DNA of 64,000 bases from positions 62,001 to 126,000 of the forward strand of contig CANLTN010000011.1 in assembly GCA_947494035.1 (NCBI GenBank), written 5' to 3'. Positions within the stretch are counted from its first letter, which is position 1. The number at the start of each line of letters is the position of its first letter. A program made the position numbers and the translations under genes. Below are positions 51,112 to 61,278 of the stretch, in pieces. The notes under the pieces are model-generated. The model saw only the letters and a program-made list of their open reading frames with translations. It had not been told where the DNA came from and did not search any database. This DNA comes from Pseudovibrio sp947494035. Its GTDB lineage: Bacteria; Pseudomonadota; Alphaproteobacteria; Rhizobiales; Stappiaceae.

Positions 51112-51285
51112 GTCGTTTCCCTCATTGCGCCACGTGATCAATCCGGTTGGGCCGGAGAGAGGCGCACTCATTCAAATTCTAAACCGTACCTCATCGACCC
51201 GTTATGAGCCGCCCAACGCGATACATTCAATCTTTTTTTCGCCAGCCTGAGACTAGTGACCTCATCAACGACCTGACGAAAACGG

Positions 51286-51312
51286 AAAAGCCGCCCCAAG
51301 GGGCGGCTCTGC
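51286..51312 (-). terminator. Terminator after rpoC
   Basis: Minus strand AGAGCCGCCCC TT GGGGCGGCT, then TTTT. A perfect GC-rich stem 25 bp after the rpoC stop codon; ends the beta operon. Confidence 0.92.
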
Positions 51313-51335
51313 CTGAACTTAACTTGTCCTGCCCC

Positions 51336-54300
51336 TTAGAGCTGGTCGTTGCGGCTCAGATCTTCCAGCATGGAGTCCGCGCTGGCAGCAGTAGACGCTG
51401 CACGGCGGGCATCCTGAATAAGATCATCACGCAATGTCGCAATCTTACGAGTGCGGTTCATCGCTCCACCTGTACCCGCAGGGATCAGGCGGCCAACAAT
51501 CACGTTCTCTTTCAGACCGTCCAGCGGATCGGTCTTACCGAAGACAGCTGCCTCGGTCAGAACGCGCGTTGTTTCCTGGAACGATGCAGCAGAGAAGAAC
51601 GAACGAGTCTGCAAGCTTGCCTTGGTGATACCCAGCAGAACCGGAACACCCTTAGCAGGATCACGTGCATTATCAACCGCACGTACGTTTGCTTCTTCGA
51701 ACTCGATCTTATCAACCTGCTCACCAGAGAAGAACTCGGTCTCACCCGGATCGGTGATCTCAACTTTCTGCAGCATCTGGCGAACAATCACCTCGATGTG
51801 CTTATCGTTGATACCCACGCCCTGCAGACGGTAAACTTCCTGGATCTCGTTGACGAGGAAGGCAGCCAGTGCCTCAACGCCCTTAATCGCAAGAATGTCA
51901 TGCGGAGCCGGGTTGCCGTCGATCAGGTATTCACCCTTCTCGATGGCGTCACCTTCCTGCAGATGGAAGTGCTTGTTCTTTGGAATCAGGTATTCGACTG
52001 GCTCCAGGCTCTCATCGTTAGGCTCGATGATAATCCGGCGCTTGTTCTTGTAGTCACGACCGAAGCGGATCGTACCGTCAATCTCTGCGATAACCGCATG
52101 ATCTTTCGGACGACGTGCTTCAAACAGTTCAGCAACGCGAGGCAGACCACCGGTAATATCTTTCGTCTTTGCAGATTCCAGAGGAATACGTGCAAGAACG
52201 TCACCAGCAGAAACCGTATCACCCAGCTGAACCGACAGGATCGCGTCAACGGAGAGCAGGGAACGGGCATCGCTACCGCGAGCCAGCTTCTTGATCTTGC
52301 CGCTTTCGTCCTGAACAACGATTGCAGGCTTCAGATCAGCAGTACGCTGAGAAGAACGCCAGTCAATGACCACACGCTTGGTGATACCGGTCGCCTCATC
52401 GGCAGTTTCCTGAACAGACGCACCATCCACCAGATCTTCAAAGCCGACGCGACCGGAAACTTCGGTCAGGATCGGACGGGTGTATGGATCCCATTCAGAA
52501 ATACGGTCACTGCGCTTGATTGTATCGCCTTCGTCAACAAACACCTTCGCACCGTAATTCAAACGATGGGAAGAACGCTCATTGCCGTCACTGTCAACAA
52601 TCACAACAGACATGTTACGCGCCATGACAATGTTATTGCCATCAGAATCGCGAACCACGTTGCGGTTACGAAGTGTCACAGTGCCTTCAAAGTTGGATTC
52701 GATGAAGGAGCTATCAACAACCTGTGCCGTACCACCAATGTGGAACGTACGCATGGTCAGCTGTGTACCTGGCTCACCAATGGACTGCGCAGCGATAACA
52801 CCAACAGCCTCACCAATGTTCACCTGAGTACCACGTGCAAGGTCACGACCATAACAGGTCGCACATACACCGGTTCTGGTTTCACAGGTCAGCACAGAAC
52901 GGATCTTGACCATCTGGACCTTGGCAGCTTCGATAAGCTCCACGTCCTTCTCGTCAATCAAACGGCCCCGAGGAACAAGGACTTCGCCAGTCTTATTGTT
53001 CACCACGTCTTCTGCAGCCGTACGGCCAAGAACACGCATACCAAGGGTCGCGATCACGTTACCGGCATCAACGATCGGCTGAACGGTAATTCCGTTTTTG
53101 GAACCACAGTCAACTTCAAGAATGATGCTGTCCTGCGCAACGTCAACCAGACGACGGGTCAGGTAACCGGAGTTCGCAGTCTTCAACGCCGTATCGGCAA
53201 GACCCTTACGGGCACCGTGGGTGGAGTTGAAGTACTCGAGAACCGACAGACCTTCTTTAAAGTTCGCGATAATCGGGTTTTCGATGATGGAGCCATCCGG
53301 CTTCGCCATCAGACCACGCATACCGCCGAGCTGCTTCATCTGTGCTGGAGAACCACGAGCACCGGAGTGCGCCATCATGTAAACAGAGTTCATCTGTTTC
53401 TGACGACCTGTGTCCTCTTCGAACTCGGTCGCAGAGATGCGGCCCATCATTTCATCAGCAACTTTGTCGGTACACTTCGCCCAGGCGTCAACAACCTTGT
53501 TGTACTTCTCGCCCTGAGTGATCAGACCGTCATTGTACTGCTGTTCATATTCAGCAACCAATGTGGTGGTTTGATCAACCAGCTTCGCCTTGGCATCAGG
53601 GATAACCATGTCATCCTTACCGAAGGAAATACCGGCGCGGCATGCGTTCTTGAAGCCCAGCTGCATGACACGGTCACAGAAGATGACGGTCTCTTTCTGA
53701 CCACAGGCACGGTAAACCGTGTCGATCATCTTAGAGATCTCTTTTTTCGTCATCAGCTTGTTACAGATGTCGAACGGCACTTCAAAATGCTTCGGCAGCA
53801 GTTCAGCGATCATCAGACGACCAGGGGTGGTCTCATGAATCTCAGAAGTTGGGTTGCCAAGTTCGTCAACAGACTTGAAGCGACCACGAACCTTGGAGTG
53901 AACAGTGATAACACCATTCTCAAGCGCGTGATGCAACTCACCCATGTTACCGAAGGCCATGCCTTCACCCGGCTCACCTTCTGCCATGATGGACAGGTAG
54001 TAAAGACCGAGAACAATATCCTGAGACGGAACGATGATCGGAGCGCCGTTCGCCGGATGCAGAATGTTGTTGGTGGACATCATGAGAGTACGGGCTTCAA
54101 GCTGCGCTTCCAGAGAAAGCGGAACGTGAACAGCCATCTGGTCACCGTCGAAGTCAGCGTTAAACGCGGAACAGACGAGCGGATGCAGCTGGATTGCCTT
54201 ACCTTCAATCAGGGTAGGTTCGAATGCCTGAATACCAAGACGGTGAAGCGTTGGCGCACGGTTCAGAAGAACCGGATGCTCGCGGATCACTTCATCAAGG

Positions 54301-55538
54301 ATATCCCAAACTTCCGGACGCTCTTTTTCAACGAGCTTCTTCGCCTGTTTAACAGTGGAAGAGTAACCCTTGGCATCAAGACGGGAGTAGATGAACGGCT
54401 TGAACAGCTCAAGCGCCATCTTCTTCGGCAAACCACACTGGTGCAGCTTCAGTTCAGGACCCACTGTAATAACGGAACGACCGGAGTAATCCACGCGCTT
54501 ACCAAGAAGGTTCTGACGGAAACGACCCTGCTTACCCTTCAGCATGTCTGAAAGGGATTTCAAAGGACGCTTGTTTGCACCCTGGATCACACGACCGCGA
54601 CGACCATTATCGAACAGCGCATCTACAGATTCCTGCAGCATACGTTTTTCGTTACGAATAATGATGTCTGGAGCTTTAAGCTCGATCAGACGCTTCAGGC
54701 GGTTGTTACGGTTGATCACACGACGATAAAGATCGTTCAGATCGGACGTCGCAAAACGGCCACCATCCAGCGGAACCAGCGGACGAAGATCCGGTGGAAT
54801 CACAGGAACAACAGTCAGGATCATCCATTCAGGACGGTTTCCGGACTCGATGAACGCCTCAACAACCTTCAAACGCTTCGCCAGTTTCTTAGGCTTCAGC
54901 TCTGTGGTTGCTTCTGCAATTTCCTGACGGATCTTTTCAGATTCACGCTGCAGATCCATGCTGGCAAGGATCTCACGGATCGCTTCAGCACCAATCATAG
55001 CAGTGAAGCTGTCTTCACCGTATTCGTCCTGAGCAGCAACAAACTCTTCTTCAGAAAGCAGCTGACGCAGCTTCAAAGGAGTAAGGCCTGGTTCAATAAC
55101 AACATAGTTCTCGAAGTACAGGATGCGCTCAAGATCCTTAAGCGTCATATCCAACAGCATGCCGATCCGGGATGGCAGCGACTTCAGGAACCAGATATGT
55201 GCAACAGGAGCAGCAAGCTCGATGTGACCCATACGTTCGCGGCGTACACGGGACAAGGTGACTTCAACGCCACACTTCTCACAGATAACGCCTTTATATT
55301 TCATGCGCTTATACTTACCGCACAAGCACTCATAGTCCTTGATAGGACCAAAAATCCGAGCACAGAACAGCCCGTCGCGCTCTGGCTTGAAAGTTCTGTA
55401 GTTGATCGTTTCCGGCTTTTTAATCTCACCGAACGACCAGGACAGAATTTTCTCCGGGCTGGCGATCGAGATGCGGATATGATCGAAGGTCTGTGCGGGA
55501 GCCTGTTGATTGAATAGGTTCATGACCTCTTGCGACAT
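51336..55538 (-). CDS. rpoC: RNA polymerase beta' subunit
   Basis: The catalytic large subunit of RNA polymerase. The 1400-residue chain begins MSQEVMNLFNQQAPAQTFDH, has the zinc motif CLCGKYKRMKYKGVICEKCG and the active-site NADFDGDQM with its three aspartates. The bridge-helix region includes GARGSPAQMKQLGGMRGLMA, and trigger-loop sequences follow. Length is normal for alphaproteobacteria. It lies 101 bp after rpoB with a hairpin in the gap and ends at a strong terminator. Confidence 0.98.
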   Translation of the reverse strand: MSQEVMNLFNQQAPAQTFDHIRISIASPEKILSWSFGEIKKPETINYRTFKPERDGLFCARIFGPIKDYECLCGKYKRMKYKGVICEKCGVEVTLSRVRRERMGHIELAAPVAHIWFLKSLPSRIGMLLDMTLKDLERILYFENYVVIEPGLTPLKLRQLLSEEEFVAAQDEYGEDSFTAMIGAEAIREILASMDLQRESEKIRQEIAEATTELKPKKLAKRLKVVEAFIESGNRPEWMILTVVPVIPPDLRPLVPLDGGRFATSDLNDLYRRVINRNNRLKRLIELKAPDIIIRNEKRMLQESVDALFDNGRRGRVIQGANKRPLKSLSDMLKGKQGRFRQNLLGKRVDYSGRSVITVGPELKLHQCGLPKKMALELFKPFIYSRLDAKGYSSTVKQAKKLVEKERPEVWDILDEVIREHPVLLNRAPTLHRLGIQAFEPTLIEGKAIQLHPLVCSAFNADFDGDQMAVHVPLSLEAQLEARTLMMSTNNILHPANGAPIIVPSQDIVLGLYYLSIMAEGEPGEGMAFGNMGELHHALENGVITVHSKVRGRFKSVDELGNPTSEIHETTPGRLMIAELLPKHFEVPFDICNKLMTKKEISKMIDTVYRACGQKETVIFCDRVMQLGFKNACRAGISFGKDDMVIPDAKAKLVDQTTTLVAEYEQQYNDGLITQGEKYNKVVDAWAKCTDKVADEMMGRISATEFEEDTGRQKQMNSVYMMAHSGARGSPAQMKQLGGMRGLMAKPDGSIIENPIIANFKEGLSVLEYFNSTHGARKGLADTALKTANSGYLTRRLVDVAQDSIILEVDCGSKNGITVQPIVDAGNVIATLGMRVLGRTAAEDVVNNKTGEVLVPRGRLIDEKDVELIEAAKVQMVKIRSVLTCETRTGVCATCYGRDLARGTQVNIGEAVGVIAAQSIGEPGTQLTMRTFHIGGTAQVVDSSFIESNFEGTVTLRNRNVVRDSDGNNIVMARNMSVVIVDSDGNERSSHRLNYGAKVFVDEGDTIKRSDRISEWDPYTRPILTEVSGRVGFEDLVDGASVQETADEATGITKRVVIDWRSSQRTADLKPAIVVQDESGKIKKLARGSDARSLLSVDAILSVQLGDTVSAGDVLARIPLESAKTKDITGGLPRVAELFEARRPKDHAVIAEIDGTIRFGRDYKNKRRIIIEPNDESLEPVEYLIPKNKHFHLQEGDAIEKGEYLIDGNPAPHDILAIKGVEALAAFLVNEIQEVYRLQGVGINDKHIEVIVRQMLQKVEITDPGETEFFSGEQVDKIEFEEANVRAVDNARDPAKGVPVLLGITKASLQTRSFFSAASFQETTRVLTEAAVFGKTDPLDGLKENVIVGRLIPAGTGGAMNRTRKIATLRDDLIQDARRAASTAASADSMLEDLSRNDQL

Positions 55539-55564
55539 CAGCTCTCTCCTAAAATGCGCGGTTT

Positions 55565-55592
55565 GGGGAGCGTGCTAGCAAGCAGGCTCCCC
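55565..55592 (-). other. Hairpin between rpoB and rpoC
   Basis: GGGGAGC and GCTCCCC arms (55565-55571 and 55586-55592) enclose a loop that itself holds the palindrome GCTAGC. No T-run follows in the direction of transcription. It may stabilise or process the rpoBC message rather than end it. Confidence 0.5.
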
Positions 55593-55639
55593 TCTTCCGG
55601 CATGAATACATGACTTACAGCGAAATACCTTGAAAGGTT

Positions 55640-58600
55640 TTATTCCGCGGCATCGATTGCTTCAGCGTCATCATTGGCCTTCTGACGCGGTTCCTTATCC
55701 TGCAACTCAACATTGAGGCCCAGTGAACGCATTTCCTTGACGAGAACGTTGAAGCTCTCAGGAATACCCGCCTCGAATGTATCGTCACCCCGGACGATTG
55801 CTTCGTAAACCTTGGTACGACCAGCCACGTCATCAGACTTGACAGTGAGCATTTCCTGCAAGGTGTACGCTGCGCCATAAGCTTCAAGCGCCCACACTTC
55901 CATCTCACCGAAGCGCTGACCACCGAACTGCGCCTTACCACCCAGCGGCTGCTGAGTAACAAGAGAGTAAGGTCCGATAGAACGCGCGTGGATCTTGTCG
56001 TCAACCAGGTGGTGAAGCTTGAGCATGTAGATGTAGCCCACAGTGACCTGACGGTCGAACTGCTCACCGGTACGTCCATCATACAAAGTGGACTGACCAG
56101 ATGGCTTCATCTCAGCGATCTTCAGCATGTCAACGACATCAGGCTCACGAGCACCATCGAAGACCGGGGTCGCGATAGAAACACCATGACGCAGCTGTTC
56201 ACCAAGCTTGGCAATGCCTTCGTCATCGTATTCTTTAACCGGCTCACCCTTGATGTTGTCGCCGTAGATTTCGATGACTTTACCGCGGAGCGCTTCGATC
56301 TCGCCAGACTTACGATATTCATCGTAAAGCTCACCGATCTTCTGCCCCATTCCGGCACAAGCCCAACCAAGGTGCGTCTCAAGGATCTGACCAACGTTCA
56401 TGCGTGATGGCACGCCGAGCGGGTTCAGAACGATATCAACGTGTTGACCATCTTCAAGGAACGGCATGTCTTCACATGGGTTGATTTTGGAAACCACACC
56501 CTTGTTGCCGTGACGACCAGCCATCTTATCACCAGGCTGAAGCTTACGCTTAACCGCAACGAAGACCTTAACCATCTTCATCACGCCAGGTGGCAACTCG
56601 TCACCACGCTGCAGCTTCTCAACCTTGTCGATGAAGCGCTGCTCAAGACGCTTACGGCTCTCGTCATAAGAACCACGAAGCGCTTCCAGCTCGCTCATCA
56701 GCTGTTCGTCTTCAACGGCAAACTGCCACCACTGAGAACGTGGGAACTCGTTCAGAACGTTTCCGTCGATCTCAACGCCCTTGCGGAAGTTCTTCGGACC
56801 ACCAACAGCAGAATGACCCATGATCATCTCGGCCAGACGGCCATAGACGTTACGGTCAAGAATTGCCTGTTCGTCGTCACGGTCTTTCGCAAGACGTTCA
56901 ATCTCTTCACGCTCGATAGCCATCGCACGTTCGTCTTTTTCAACGCCGTGGCGGTTGAATACACGAACTTCAACAACGGTACCGGAAACGCCCGGAGACA
57001 AACGCATAGACGTATCACGAACGTCAGAAGCCTTCTCACCGAAGATCGCACGCAGAAGTTTTTCTTCCGGTGTCATTGGGCTTTCGCCCTTTGGAGTGAT
57101 CTTACCAACGAGAATGTCGCCTGGTTTCACCTCGGCACCAACATACACGATGCCAGCTTCGTCGAGGTTCTTCAGCGCTTCTTCAGAAACGTTTGGAATA
57201 TCGCGAGTGATTTCTTCAGGGCCAAGCTTCGTATCACGCGCCATTACTTCGAATTCTTCGAGGTGAATGGAGGTGAACACGTCATCGCGAACGATGCGCT
57301 CGGAAAGAAGGATGGAATCCTCGAAGTTGTAGCCGTTCCAAGGCATGAACGCGACCATAACGTTACGGCCAAGCGCCAGATCACCCAGATCGGTCGAAGG
57401 ACCGTCCGCAATGATATCGCCCTTACGAACCCGGTCACCCACGTTCACCAGCGGACGCTGGTTGATACAGGTGTCCTGGTTGGAACGCTGGAACTTCATC
57501 AGACGGTAGATATCTACGCCTGACTTGGAAGGATCCAGATCTTCAGTTGCACGAATAACGATACGTGTCGCATCAACCTGATCGACCACACCGCCGCGAC
57601 GCGCGCCGATAGCAGCACCAGAGTCACGAGCAACGATCGGTTCCATACCGGTACCAACAAATGGAGCCTGCGCACGAACGAGCGGCACAGCCTGACGCAT
57701 CATGTTGGAGCCCATCAGTGCGCGGTTCGCATCATCGTTCTCAAGGAACGGGATGAGAGACGCAGCAACAGAAACCAGCTGCTTCGGAGACACATCCATC
57801 AGGTCAACACGATCAGAGGTGACCAGAATGTTTTCACCAGCATGACGACACTGAATCAGTTCATCTACGAAACTACCGTCGTCGTTCATCTCCGCATTGG
57901 CCTGAGAAACGTAGTATTTGCTCTCTTCCATAGCGGAGAGATAAACAACGTCTTTCGTCACATGGCCATCTACAACGCGTCGGTATGGGCTTTCGATAAA
58001 GCCATACTTGTTGACGCGCGCAAAGGTTGCCAGCGAGTTGATCAGACCAATGTTCGGACCTTCCGGTGTTTCAATCGGACAGATACGACCATAGTGAGTT
58101 GGGTGAACGTCACGAACCTCAAAGCCTGCGCGCTCACGGGTCAAACCACCTGGGCCGAGTGCTGAAAGACGACGCTTGTGCGTCACTTCAGAAAGCGGGT
58201 TGGTTTGGTCCATGAACTGAGACAGCTGGGAAGAACCGAAGAACTCACGAACAGCTGCAGCAGCAGGTTTTGCGTTGATCAGATCCTGTGGCATGACAGT
58301 GTCGATCTCAACAGAGCTCATACGCTCCTTGATCGCACGTTCCATACGCAGCAGGCCAACACGGTACTGGTTTTCCATCAGTTCGCCAACAGAACGAACA
58401 CGACGGTTGCCAAGGTTATCGATGTCATCGATTTCACCGCGACCATCACGAAGATCGAGCAGCAGACCGATAACAGAAAGAATGTCTTCCTTGCGCAGAA
58501 CACGAACGGTGTCTTCACACTCAAGGTCAAGACGCATGTTCATCTTCACGCGGCCAACAGCAGACAGGTCGTAGCGCTCAGCATCGAAGAACAGAGACTG

Positions 58601-59782
58601 GAACATAGCCTCGGCAGTTTCGATGGTTGGCGGCTCACCTGGACGCATAACGCGGTAGATGTCGAACAGAGCACCTTCGCGGCTATCATTTTTGTCAGCT
58701 GCAAGCGTGTTGCGGATGTAAGGACCAACGTTAACGTAGTCGATATCCAGAACAGGCAGATCGTGGTAGCCACGCTCAACCAGCTCGGCAAGCAACTTTT
58801 CAGTCAGCTCTTCACCGGCTTCCGCGTAGATCTCGCCGGTAGCCATGTCGACAACGTCTTCAGCAAGGTACTGGCCGTAGAGGTCCTCATCAGTGCCCTT
58901 CAGGGATTTGACACCCATATCGGTCAGCTGACGGATTGTACGAGCGGTAATTTTCTTACCAGCTTCAACAACCACTTCACCGCTTGCTGCATCAACCATG
59001 TCGCTGACAGCTTTGGTGCCCTTCAAACGCGCACCATCAAACGGCATGGACCAGCTGTTATCGCCGCCACGCACGTATTCGATGCGGTTGTAGAAGGTAT
59101 TCAGAATCTCTTCGCTGTCCAGACCAAGTGCCATTAACAGGGATGTCACAGGGATCTTACGACGGCGGTCGATACGCGCATACACGACATCCTTGGCGTC
59201 GAATTCAATATCGAGCCAGGAGCCACGGTAAGGGATCACACGTGCGGCAAACAGCAGTTTACCGGAAGAGTGGGTCTTACCTTTATCATGGTCAAAGAAT
59301 ACACCCGGGGAACGGTGCATCTGAGACACGATAACGCGCTCTGTACCATTGATAACGAAAGTACCGTTATCGGTCATAAATGGAATATCACCCATAAAGA
59401 CATCTTGCTCTTTGATGTCTTTAACAGATTTTGCGCCAGTATCTTCATCCACATCAAACACGATGAGGCGAAGCGTCAGCTTCAGTGGCGCAGCGTAAGT
59501 CATATCACGCTGGCGGCACTCTTCCACATCATACTTTGGTGCTTCAAATTCGTAATCTACGAATTCAAGAAGGGAATTGCCTGCAAAATCCGAAATGGGG
59601 AATACGGACTTAAATACGGCCTCAAGGCCTTCGTCAACACGACCATCCTCAGGTTTACCGACTTGCAAGAATTGGTCATAAGACGCCTTCTGCACTTCGA
59701 TAAGATTTGGCATAGCCGCTACATCGCGGATGGATCCGAAATACTTACGGACCCGCTTGCGACCGTTGAACGTCTGCGTCAT
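55640..59782 (-). CDS. rpoB: RNA polymerase beta subunit
   Basis: The second large subunit, with the rifampicin site. The 1380-residue chain begins MTQTFNGRKRVRKYFGSIRD. The rif pocket reads FFGSSQLSQFMDQTNPLSEV, then THKRRLSALGPGGLTRERAG, with Asp, His and Ser at 516, 526 and 531 (E. coli numbering) wild type. RSIGPYSLVTQQPLGGKAQF lies near the C-terminus. I start at 59782, not the upstream codon at 59800. It lies 202 bp after rplL. Confidence 0.98.
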   Translation of the reverse strand: MTQTFNGRKRVRKYFGSIRDVAAMPNLIEVQKASYDQFLQVGKPEDGRVDEGLEAVFKSVFPISDFAGNSLLEFVDYEFEAPKYDVEECRQRDMTYAAPLKLTLRLIVFDVDEDTGAKSVKDIKEQDVFMGDIPFMTDNGTFVINGTERVIVSQMHRSPGVFFDHDKGKTHSSGKLLFAARVIPYRGSWLDIEFDAKDVVYARIDRRRKIPVTSLLMALGLDSEEILNTFYNRIEYVRGGDNSWSMPFDGARLKGTKAVSDMVDAASGEVVVEAGKKITARTIRQLTDMGVKSLKGTDEDLYGQYLAEDVVDMATGEIYAEAGEELTEKLLAELVERGYHDLPVLDIDYVNVGPYIRNTLAADKNDSREGALFDIYRVMRPGEPPTIETAEAMFQSLFFDAERYDLSAVGRVKMNMRLDLECEDTVRVLRKEDILSVIGLLLDLRDGRGEIDDIDNLGNRRVRSVGELMENQYRVGLLRMERAIKERMSSVEIDTVMPQDLINAKPAAAAVREFFGSSQLSQFMDQTNPLSEVTHKRRLSALGPGGLTRERAGFEVRDVHPTHYGRICPIETPEGPNIGLINSLATFARVNKYGFIESPYRRVVDGHVTKDVVYLSAMEESKYYVSQANAEMNDDGSFVDELIQCRHAGENILVTSDRVDLMDVSPKQLVSVAASLIPFLENDDANRALMGSNMMRQAVPLVRAQAPFVGTGMEPIVARDSGAAIGARRGGVVDQVDATRIVIRATEDLDPSKSGVDIYRLMKFQRSNQDTCINQRPLVNVGDRVRKGDIIADGPSTDLGDLALGRNVMVAFMPWNGYNFEDSILLSERIVRDDVFTSIHLEEFEVMARDTKLGPEEITRDIPNVSEEALKNLDEAGIVYVGAEVKPGDILVGKITPKGESPMTPEEKLLRAIFGEKASDVRDTSMRLSPGVSGTVVEVRVFNRHGVEKDERAMAIEREEIERLAKDRDDEQAILDRNVYGRLAEMIMGHSAVGGPKNFRKGVEIDGNVLNEFPRSQWWQFAVEDEQLMSELEALRGSYDESRKRLEQRFIDKVEKLQRGDELPPGVMKMVKVFVAVKRKLQPGDKMAGRHGNKGVVSKINPCEDMPFLEDGQHVDIVLNPLGVPSRMNVGQILETHLGWACAGMGQKIGELYDEYRKSGEIEALRGKVIEIYGDNIKGEPVKEYDDEGIAKLGEQLRHGVSIATPVFDGAREPDVVDMLKIAEMKPSGQSTLYDGRTGEQFDRQVTVGYIYMLKLHHLVDDKIHARSIGPYSLVTQQPLGGKAQFGGQRFGEMEVWALEAYGAAYTLQEMLTVKSDDVAGRTKVYEAIVRGDDTFEAGIPESFNVLVKEMRSLGLNVELQDKEPRQKANDDAEAIDAAE

Positions 59783-59810
59783 TGTCGCTCCTCGTATCAC
59801 TCAAGGTGAC

Positions 59811-59862
59811 GGTTCAGAAAAACGACGTCCCGCGCTGTGCGGAAGCGTAGCTTTTCTGAACC
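59811..59862 (-). promoter_or_regulatory. 11-bp inverted repeat in the rpoB leader
   Basis: GGTTCAGAAAA (59811-59821) and TTTTCTGAACC (59852-59862) are perfect inverted repeats with a 30-nt GC-rich loop, 28 bp from the rpoB ATG. A long RNA stem here resembles the position of the RNase III processing site between rplL and rpoB in enterobacteria. That role is inferred from position only. Confidence 0.55.
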
Positions 59863-59937
59863 GTCCACTAAAGGCACCTTGCGGCACCATCCCCCGTTGG
59901 GACGTTTACCCCGGCCGGGAAACCCGCCAGGGTACGG

Positions 59938-59966
59938 AAAAAGGCCCCGGATTGCTCCGGGACCAA
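59938..59966 (-). terminator. Attenuator-type terminator between rplL and rpoB
   Basis: Minus strand GTCCCGGA GCAA TCCGGGGC, then CTTTTT, ~20 bp after the rplL stop. It should reduce readthrough from the abundant L7/L12 message to rpoB, as the known rplL-rpoB attenuator does in enterobacteria. Confidence 0.8.
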
Positions 59967-59984
59967 TATCTGAAGAACTCAGTC

Positions 59985-60356
59985 TTACTTGAGTTCTACT
60001 TTTGCACCAGCTTCTTCGAGCTTCTTTTTCAGCTCTTCTGCTTCTGCTTTTTCTACGCCTTCTTTAACAGCCTTAGGAGCGGACTCTACGAGTTCCTTAG
60101 CTTCTTTCAGGCCAAGACCGGTGATCGCACGTACTTCTTTGATCACGTTGATCTTTTTAGCGCCAGCGTCAGCAAGCACTACGTCAAATTCAGTCTGCTC
60201 TTCAGCAGCTTCAGCAGCAGCGCCAGCAACAGCAGCAACAGCTACAGGAGCAGCAGCGGAAACGCCCCACTCTTCTTCGAGCAGTTTAGACAGCTCAGCA
60301 GCTTCCATAACGGTCAGTGCGGAGAGTTCTTCTACGATCTTTGCGAGATCAGCCAT
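59985..60356 (-). CDS. rplL: 50S ribosomal protein L7/L12
   Basis: The stalk protein that recruits translation GTPases. The 123-residue chain has an N-terminal dimerisation helix (LAKIVEELSALTVMEAAELS), an alanine-rich hinge with EEWGVSAAAPVAVAAVAGAA, and the C-terminal domain KINVIKEVRAITGLGLKEAK. It ends in EEAGAKVELK. Located 60 bp after rplJ, and followed by an attenuator before rpoB. Confidence 0.98.
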   Translation of the reverse strand: MADLAKIVEELSALTVMEAAELSKLLEEEWGVSAAAPVAVAAVAGAAAEAAEEQTEFDVVLADAGAKKINVIKEVRAITGLGLKEAKELVESAPKAVKEGVEKAEAEELKKKLEEAGAKVELK

Positions 60357-60416
60357 TTTTCAGTACCTTGTTGTTCGAACCGTTTTCGGTTTTGACAAAA
60401 ATTATGTGGTTCCGCC

Positions 60417-60935
60417 TTACGCGGCTTGGTCCTTCTCGGCGTACGCATTGAAGACGCGAGCAAGTTGCCCGGCCGGTGCGCTCGTAACCATGGCCATACG
60501 GGTCGCTGGGGTCTGAATCATACCCACCAGCTTGCCACGAAGCTCGTCCAGGGACGGCATCGTTGCCAGTGAGTTAACACCAGCAGTATCCAGGTTAGTT
60601 GAACCAAGAGCACCACCAAGGATTACGAAGTTTTCGTTAGCCTTAGCGAAGTTAGCAGCAGCCTTAGGCGCAGCAACTGGATCATCGGAATAAACGATGA
60701 CAGTTGGGCCTTTGAACAGGTCGCTGATATGCTCTAGTTCAGTGCCTTGAAGGGCAAGCTTGACAAGGCGGTTTTTAGCAACCTTAACGGTGCCGCCAGC
60801 TTCACGAGCATCAGCACGAAGCTGAGTCATCTGAGAAACTGAAAGACCCGCGTAGTGCGCAACGACAGCAACACCAGTGTTAGACAACACTTCGTTGAAA
60901 TCGCTGACGAACTTTTGCTTATCCGCTCTTTCCAC
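60417..60935 (-). CDS. rplJ: 50S ribosomal protein L10
   Basis: The stalk base that holds L7/L12 dimers. The 172-residue chain starts at the GTG at 60935 (VERADKQKFVSDFNEVLSNT), with GGAG about 10 nt upstream. An extension to 60965 is not homologous to L10. Other parts are VVAHYAGLSVSQMTQLRADA and LVGMIQTPATRMAMVTSAPA. It is preceded by an L10-type leader, so the L10-L12 complex probably represses it. Confidence 0.95.
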   Translation of the reverse strand: MERADKQKFVSDFNEVLSNTGVAVVAHYAGLSVSQMTQLRADAREAGGTVKVAKNRLVKLALQGTELEHISDLFKGPTVIVYSDDPVAAPKAAANFAKANENFVILGGALGSTNLDTAGVNSLATMPSLDELRGKLVGMIQTPATRMAMVTSAPAGQLARVFNAYAEKDQAA

Positions 60936-61124
60936 TTGCCTTCTCCAGTTGGCAGCAACTCTCATTGCCGCCGGTTTGCCTTTGCCGCATCAAAACTGGG
61001 TTAAACCCAGCCTCGACAACGACGATTAGGGTCCTGTCCCCTTACGCGCCGGAGAGACGCAGCAAGGCAATTTGGTTCGAACCGCAAGGTTGAAGTGCAA
61101 GTGTGCATGTCAACCAAATCAGTT

Positions 61125-61200
61125 CTTTTCCATCTATGCAGGCCTTTCTTAACGAAAACTTAAACCAACAACCGTTGGCACCTGCAGTCTCGGACAGGGA
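61125..61200 (-). promoter_or_regulatory. L10 leader (rplJ autoregulatory RNA)
   Basis: Minus strand GAGACTGCAGGTGCC, later AAGGCCTGCATAGATGG. The CTGCAGG/CCTGCAT pairing and the position ahead of rplJ fit the L10-leader element bound by the L10(L12)4 complex. The boundaries are approximate. The rest of the 343-bp rplA-rplJ gap holds the terminator below and the long leader with the GTTTGCC-rich part next to rplJ. Confidence 0.75.
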
Positions 61201-61234
61201 TGCCGAAGGACCATAACAGTCTTTCAGCGGTAAA

Positions 61235-61258
61235 ACCTCCCACACAAAAGCGGGAGGT
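61235..61258 (-). terminator. Terminator/attenuator between rplA and rplJ
   Basis: Minus strand ACCTCCC, 10-nt loop, GGGAGGT, then TTTTA. It lies 20 bp after the rplA stop codon and separates the L11-L1 and L10-L12-beta units. Confidence 0.7.
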
Positions 61259-61278
61259 AAGTCTTATAGAAGAGGTGT

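Noticed and set aside
51204..54551. Open frame of 1115 codons on the plus strand
   Set aside because: It is exactly antisense to rpoC. Its translation has no recognisable domain, and a long open antisense frame is expected from the codon bias of a long, highly expressed gene.
56441..59137. Long plus-strand frames opposite rpoB
   Set aside because: They are antisense to a conserved gene, lack ribosome binding sites and show no protein pattern.
49239..59782. Streptomycin or rifampicin resistance alleles in rpsL and rpoB
   Set aside because: The key lysines of S12 and the 516/526/531-equivalent residues of the beta subunit are wild type.
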